Source: Isoetes taiwanensis | Lineage: Eukaryota > Streptophyta > Lycopodiopsida > Isoetales > Isoetaceae | Assembly (NCBI GenBank): GCA_021234155.1 | Contig: JAJEKV010000233.1 | Coordinates: 188,001-252,000, forward strand | Direction: 5' to 3' | Length of the DNA: 64,000 nt | Shown: positions 58,246 to 64,000 of the stretch, piece by piece | Layout: every line of letters starts with the position of its first letter | Position numbering within the stretch: the stretch's first letter is position 1 | Program-made: the position numbers and the translations under genes | The notes under the pieces: generated by a model | What the model was told of the DNA's origin: nothing | The model's database searches: none | The model's input: the letters and a program-made list of their open reading frames with translations, nothing else

Positions 58246-58675
58246 TACAGTGGCAGAATATGCATTTTTATACGCCGGGCGCCGCTGGATTTCTACATGC
58301 TTCTCTCAGGATTTTAAGACGTCCAAAGTATAGCGATGCCCGAGTAGGATTTCGGGCCCGTTTACTGCCGTTTCAATGCCGGGTGATGACATCCTTAAGG
58401 TAGTTAGACATGCCCCATAGTTTGATGCAAAAATCTCGTCTATCCGAGCTGCCTGGAGAAAGTTATGGTGCTTGAAACATGAGACCTCCTTCTTACGCAT
58501 CTAACCTACTTACCCTACTGGGAAAAAAACTCTCCTACTCAGTTAATTTAATCCTCCCATAACTGGGTCAACCCACATGCTAACTATGGAGTTGGGATAC
58601 TTCAACCTAAGACAAAGTCTTGCCAACTAACGAGTTAGACTATGGCCAATGCAATGATTTGGTCTACCAAAATCA

Positions 58676-58688
58676 GGCTCTGATACCA
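58676..58688 (-). other. tRNA-iMet primer binding site of an LTR retrotransposon
   Basis: The minus strand reads TGGTATCAGAGCC, the standard sequence complementary to the 3' end of initiator tRNA-Met. One base separates it from GGGAGCGTCACA, which ends in CA as an LTR should. The LTR would occupy 58690 rightward (plus-strand start TGTGACGCTCCC). Its outer end was not located, and no second LTR copy was seen in the window. Confidence 0.65.
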
Positions 58689-58699
58689 CTGTGACGCTC

Positions 58700-61600
58700 C
58701 CATCTATACGATACTCCTATCGTACAAATACGGGAATTCCCCTCTCATGGCGACTACATCACCATGGTAGGGCCCTCCGTCATACTCGGACCACCTGGGA
58801 TGTCCAAGTGTCCAAGCGAGGAACACGGAGGTGTCATTAAGTCAAAACCAGGCAGTTATTCAGGGATTTAGCACACATTCAATAAGAGCAAGGTTGCCTG
58901 ATGAACATGTGAACATCTTAGGTACTACTTAGGCTAGGCCCGCATGATGGTCATAACATGTATATATGCAACCCACTGGTAGAACCTTTTGGGTTCGCAA
59001 TTGCTACAAAAGTCCCAAGGTCGTATACCAGTTGGCGAGGACGTGAAATGTATTCAATTCAGTTCAATTATTCTTCTTCTAATGTTGGATGATCCTATCC
59101 TTTTGGACTTCTTTGGCCCAATCTAGGGTATTAAGTTAGTAAAATCTGTACAAGTGTTCTTGTCGTCAATATGTCTTTACAACCATTTACGAGGAATAAT
59201 TGAACTAAAACGTAGATTGAGCTTACTTAATATATCTTTTGTATCAATGTATGGCCAAAAGTGTGTTGGTGCCACGACGTTTTAGATGACCTTAAGCCAA
59301 GTGAATGGTAAAACACGTAAGTTGAAAGTAAAAAACCCATGGTCATATTTTGTACAATCTCATATGTATAATAATATATCTAGGAGGTGGGTGGGTTGGT
59401 ATGTCCCATTTTGACAAGGCTTCCACTCACCTAATAACCACCTAATAAATTGTTAGCCACTTTATTGGACATAGACCGGTTAGGCAAGCCCTCTCTTCTA
59501 GCACTCATCTTAACATTTATATTTAGTCTTATTTACTGCATCTTAGAATTCAATTCAATTCCTATTTAGTGCGTCTTAGAAGGGAACCTTTTTATATATA
59601 TCTCAATCTATATTTCTATACTCCCAATGGTGATTAGATTTTGTCTTGCCATGTGAGTACCTTTCGACTCTTTTTTGAATAACAGCTACAACAGACATGG
59701 GTGTCATCTTCTGATGAGCAGGACAATGTGGACATTTAACTTATAGCCACATTGACCTTGTTCACGCGATTTAAGAAATGCATGTAGCATTTGTAAATGC
59801 AAAGCTTTCAGGGCATTGGTAATTGTGAAGTGATAGATATTATTAAACCATATTGATTGTTAAAAGATATGAGATGTGATCTATAATGCTTTGAAAACTG
59901 GGAATCTCATTGTCCAAGGAGGTGACGAGACAAACAAACCTAGAATCATCTTGATATTTAGTGCTAGTCAAAACCATATTTGCCACAACATTAGAGATAA
60001 AGTCAGACCATTTCATTTCTATTAAGCCATTCCATGCTATGATGTGACAAGTTGAATGGCCAAAATTCGCCTTCCTTGTAATGTTTTATTGTCATAAGTT
60101 GTAACAAATATGGAACCTCCAAAACAGATGTCTTATCAGTACAATATTTCTTTAGACTACATGGTTGTAATGAGTGGGACGTTTGTCTCTACAATAAGAT
60201 GGACTTCCTTGTTAATTTGGCAAGCAATGCATGACATCATGAATAATATATCCCACAGAAAAAATTGCTTTCCATGTAAGGCATGATTATGAAAAGAAGG
60301 GATTGAGATTTGGATATCAGTATAGTAGTTACACAACTCAATGCAACCTGAGTAGGACCTACAATGGCACTTACAAAGCAAAAGAAGCCCCATTAGTCTA
60401 GAGCTTATATATATATATTATAAAGCCATGTGAAAATAGCAGGTTGTTGGTGGTACTATGAGACAAATTTGCAAGTATTAAAACCATGATGCAGATTTAC
60501 ATGTGGAATAGCATACAAGAATTGACAGAGCAACGAGCATGAGCATGGGTTTGCTCATGGTGGAGATTGGGTTGATAGATTCATGCACGATGAATAAAGA
60601 TAGACACTGGGTGTAGGGATTCTTATATACAGACGTTAGGTTTTTTATGGCTTTGTAATCAGTAACGCTATTAAGCTAGGTAAGGACATCTCAAGCTTAC
60701 TAAGAATGAATGAATGATTTTTATCATCCACGGTCGCCTATGACATGGAAAGAGAATTGTGTCCAATATATGCTATCTCGTACTCGTTTGACATTAAATT
60801 GCAAGTTGGATCTTCTACTGAAGACTTACATAAAATAGAGAAAACTTGCTTAAGAAGTATTCATGAAGATGATCTATAGACATCAAGGCAAGTGGGTCTG
60901 TGTTCTTGCCTGATACTCTGATCATTCTTGTCAAGAATGGAAAATGGGTCCCCAAAACCTGTAGAATCCGGTTCTTCTTGCCTTGACGTTGTACAATGGC
61001 ATGGGGTCAGCCATTCTTGCTGCCCCCATGCCATTCTACATAACATCTAAGCAAGTTGTATGCTATAGAGGAGGAGGAGAATAAAGAGGGCAAAGAGAAT
61101 TTTCAACATCCATTAAAGGCTAATTGATCAATAAGTGCACACTACACTGAAGTTGCATTATGAGTCGTGTCCCCTTTCCCTTACATTGTATAGTATGTTT
61201 ATACAACATGCACATACACTTCCAACTTCATTTTCTTTTCTTTTCTCTTTCCTCTTTCATAAGAACAAACTAATAAATGCCCTTATCTGTAGCCTTCTAG
61301 TGCAACAAGGATGAATTTGTAGACATGTGGTGAGACATGAATGAAACAATGTGGCAACTAGGAAGAGGACGAAGAAAGTTGTTAGTAGAGACCAAATGCT
61401 TCATTCAGAAAGGGTCCATTGACAGTCGAACAACTGAGCACAGAGGCATGTGTGCAACTAGACAAGTGCTGGGGATCAATGGGACCAGCACACGGAGAGA
61501 TACTAGTTTTCCAGTACAAGGGTAAAGACGAGAGCACTGGAGTGGGGGAGTAAGTATCGTCCGAACGAGGAGTATTGAAGGCCGAGATGCAAGGGTCTCG

Positions 61601-61890
61601 AAGGGCAAGACAATACACTAGAGATGGGAGGGTTATGGCCTTGATGATGCTCTAAAAATAATGTGCAGTCTTTGTCAAAAGAGAAAAGAAGAAGAAGCAA
61701 TTTTTACGTCAATGGGAGACGAGCCATGTGGCATGTGGATGTAAGGGCCAGTTCACATGCAACTATTGCCGAGGGGGCCTGTTTTGCCGGAGAGGGGGCG
61801 TAAAACGGTGAGCCCTTTTACGTGATGGTGGAGGTCGTGAAGGTGCATGTGAACCCAGCCTAAGAGGAACGGTTCGGTGACAATGAAAGT
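58700..61890. other. LTR and intergenic DNA, no gene recognised
   Basis: The first part belongs to the LTR beginning at 58690. Beyond that only short ORFs occur. No inverted ends or tandem arrays were apparent by eye. Confidence 0.4.
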
Positions 61891-61908
61891 TGGAAACTAA
61901 CACCTTCA

Positions 61909-62091
61909 GGAGCCCAGTAAATATCGGACACTGACATGTTATACCCACGGGCATATCCGTGGTATATCCGTGTGTTTGACATGTTATAGCCACGCCCAAA
62001 AAAAAATACACGGCGTTTTTGTGGACTTAGCCGATTTTTTGCCATTTAAGGCTGGGTATAACATGTCAGTGTCCGACATTTACCGCGATGG
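61909..62091. mobile_element. 183-bp MITE with 9-bp target-site duplication
   Basis: The inverted ends include GTAAATATCGGACACTGACA / TGTCAGTGTCCGACATTTAC and extend through TGTTATACCCA, about 30 bp in all with one mismatch. ACACCTTCA is repeated exactly at 61900-61908 and 62092-62100. A 9-bp duplication points to Mutator-type mobilisation. The outermost 8 bp of the ends match poorly. It is unrelated in sequence to the 25-kb MULE ends. Confidence 0.75.
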
Positions 62092-62100
62092 ACACCTTCA

Positions 62101-62145
62101 TAGATAGAGAGACAAATAGATAGTATTTTAACGTCCACAGTAAAG
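62101..62145 (-). mobile_element. SINE 3' end remnant
   Basis: ATAGATAGTATTTTAACGT is the same tail junction as in the two SINE copies at 37.4 and 37.8 kb, here in minus orientation. Only the last few dozen bases are present. Confidence 0.45.
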
Positions 62146-62189
62146 CCTTAACGCATCACTCATCACTCCCTTTCATGGGTGGCCCTTTT

Positions 62190-63230
62190 ACATGGGCCGT
62201 TGCGGCCATTTGGTCCCATGGCCCCAACCTAAACTAAACCCCTCCCAGTTCCCGGGCCCACCCGGTCAGTTCACCGGCCCCACCCGGTCGACGCCGACCC
62301 GACGCCAACGTCACCGGCGGCGCCATGTCCTCCATAGCCAGAGCTTCGATTTAGGGCATGAGAAACAGAGCTAAAGAGGGCCCCTTCGATCCCTGGCTCT
62401 ACATGGAAGAATACGCCCTTCAGTGGCCAGACAGATTTGCTATGAAAATCTCGGCACTAACGGCAATCTTACCTCTGTTTTGGCTATGGAATCGAGCCTA
62501 CAATTGAAGCATTTCCCAATTTTTTTTCTGCCTCGACAATCGCCCTTCTCCTTTCATTCGGCCTCGATTTGCATCGCCAGAAAGGAAGAGCTTGATTCAT
62601 TGCTCTGTGGGGTGGTTGCGCGGCCCTTTTCGCCCTTTTCTGACGGGCTGGAAGTACTTTGAGCTTTGCTAGTGACAGAATTGGCCTTGGCCTTAGTATA
62701 AGCTCGACAGGGCTGTTTTTTCTTCCTCGGAACATTGCACCCAGGTTGCAATCCTTGACACAGTCCCCTTTCCAGCTCGCATTCAATATTTTTTGCTCGA
62801 TTGGTGCGTCTTGCTTGTAAATTCAGGATTTGAAAGCATCTTTTCATCTCCTTCCGTGCTGGAGTCATAGCTTGGATCGGTCCCGACATATATGAGAAAT
62901 GAAGCTGTTGCGTTTAACTAAGACAGTCTACCTACTGAACAAAGTATTCCGGTTTTTGAGACATTGATTCGTCAATTCAATCAATTCCTTGCCAAGAACT
63001 TCTGGTTCAAGGAAAATGCACATCGACAGATTGGTTTTCTTCAACCGATGCTACTATCTTCAATTTTTGTGAGAAATGCAGAAGTGTAACATCTTTTCTG
63101 CGTTCTAGGCGTGGAATTTTGAGAAGATTGCAGGCTGGTATTATTTTTTATTATCTGGAAGAGCCATCCTTCAGCTCGCTGGGAAAATGCAGATGATTTT
63201 TGCCTGACCGATGCTTTGGAAGAGCTAATT
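62190..63230. other. Upstream region of the kelch gene
   Basis: A GC-rich block at 62190-62330 (CCCACCCGG repeats) changes to ordinary sequence and fits a promoter/5' leader region. A minus-strand ORF of 111 codons (62554-62889; KRCFQILNLQ, PGCNVPRKKK) has no recognisable domain, and I do not call it a gene. Confidence 0.35.
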
Positions 63231-63233
63231 TTC

Positions 63234-64000
63234 ATGGCAACAGCATCCAAATCCAGCTCCGGTAGCCATGGCCAGAACAGGCCTGTGTGGATGTACCCAG
63301 AAATAGCAGGATCAAATCCGCCAGAGAGATGGGGTCACTCAGCGTGCATGTTCGAAGGCAAGCTTTATGTATTTGGGGTAAGAACAAAAACCCAAAACCC
63401 ACATTACCCTTTCTCCAGCCATAGCCAAATCTGTCAATGAGCTCATGAATCCACACATGTTTTTTGCAGGGATGCAGAGCAGGACTTCATTTTAGCGATG
63501 TGCTAACTCTAGACCTCCGAACTATGGCATGGAGCTCTTTAGCATCTACCGGAGAACAGCCTGGTCCTAGGGATAGCCATACTGCCATTCTCTATGGCTC
63601 TAAAATGGTGATATTCGGTGGCACAAACGGTTCGAAGCGCAACAATGATGTGCATATTTTGGATCTGGAGACTCTAATTTGGAGCCAGCCTTCGGTAGAA
63701 GGGGATCCACCATGTCCTAGAGAGAGCCATACTGCTACTCTGATCAGCGAAAACAAAATGCTCGTATTTGGAGGATCTGGCGAAGGAGATTGCAACTATT
63801 TAAACGATATTCATGTTCTAGAGCTTGATTCAATGCGTTGGACAAGCCCAATTGTGACGGGGGATTTGCCTAGACGTAGAGATAGCCATACTGCAGTGAT
63901 TGTGGGTAACCAACTCATAGTTTATGGCGGAGACTGTGGTGATCGATATCTGGGCGACATTGATGTTTTAGATCTCGAAAATTTTACTTGGTCTAAGGTA
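63234..64000 (+). CDS. Kelch-repeat protein, 5' part (runs off the window)
   Basis: Exon 1 is 63234-63377, starting ATGGCAACAGCATCC. The intron is 63378-63469 (GTAAGA...TTGCAG). Exon 2 is open to the edge. After about 25 residues kelch units follow with the usual marks: RWGHSACMFEGKLYVFGG, then PRDSHTAILYGSKMVIFGGT, PRESHTATL...MLVFGGSG and RRDSHTAVIVGNQLIVYGGD. Each has a YLNDIHVLELDSMRW-type strand. About four units are visible, so a beta-propeller is expected. Similar plant proteins have further C-terminal regions, which lie outside. This is a protein-interaction scaffold with no catalytic residues visible. Frame and splice sites are clean, so it looks functional. Confidence 0.9.

Noticed and set aside
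62554-62889. 111-codon minus-strand ORF upstream of the kelch gene
   Set aside because: It has a plausible length and a Cys/Lys-rich stretch, but no recognisable domain. It lies where the kelch gene's promoter is expected and has no splice or context support.

Overview
This window looks like nuclear DNA of a land plant. It has GT-AG introns, a plant-type paladin gene, GDSL-lipase and FKBP42-like exons, a Mutator-like (MULE) transposase with a SWIM zinc finger, Ty1/copia and Ty3/gypsy pieces, and tRNA-derived SINEs. The sequence alone does not fix the lineage. Host genes are sparse, and transposons nested inside one another fill most of the space.

Layout. 1-7.3 kb is gene-poor, with short duplications and one small fold-back element. 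7.39-16.13 kb holds a 19-exon paladin-like gene (three repeated phosphatase-like domains, about 1,260 codons) with two frame breaks. 16.1-19.8 kb is intergenic, with a fold-back and short tandem copies. 19.861-45.095 kb is one very large MULE bounded by a 9-bp duplication (TCTTGTTAG) and by inverted ends that are arrays of a GGTGATTCC-type motif. Its transposase lies on the minus strand (34.27-44.23 kb). Two other DNA transposons sit inside it: a CACTA-like element (36.217-43.490 kb, 3-bp duplication TGA) placed inside the transposase coding sequence, and an 8.7-kb element (24.426-33.137 kb).

The 8.7-kb element is the most unusual object. It has 34-bp inverted ends and two divergently oriented genes. 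On the plus strand is a decayed transposase of the type with the DNxxRENKN and GHTHxxID motifs (DUF7869-like). On the minus strand is a multi-exon gene that joins a ParB/sulfiredoxin-like domain to an amino-methyltransferase-like domain (DIPYGF). About 32 copies of a 16-bp palindrome, GGTATAAATTTATACC, spaced about 30 bp apart, fill the shared promoter region and two introns of the methyltransferase gene. A transposon-encoded ParB-methyltransferase with its own arrayed palindromic sites is, to my knowledge, not a described plant system. The link between protein and sites is inference.

45.1-63.2 kb is intergenic sequence with a decayed copia element, a gypsy integrase fragment, a joined GDSL-lipase/FKBP42 pair of gene fragments, a divergent histone H3-like ORF beside a gag-like ORF and a tRNA-Met primer binding site, and a 183-bp MULE-type MITE. 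A kelch-repeat gene starts at 63,234 and runs off the right edge.
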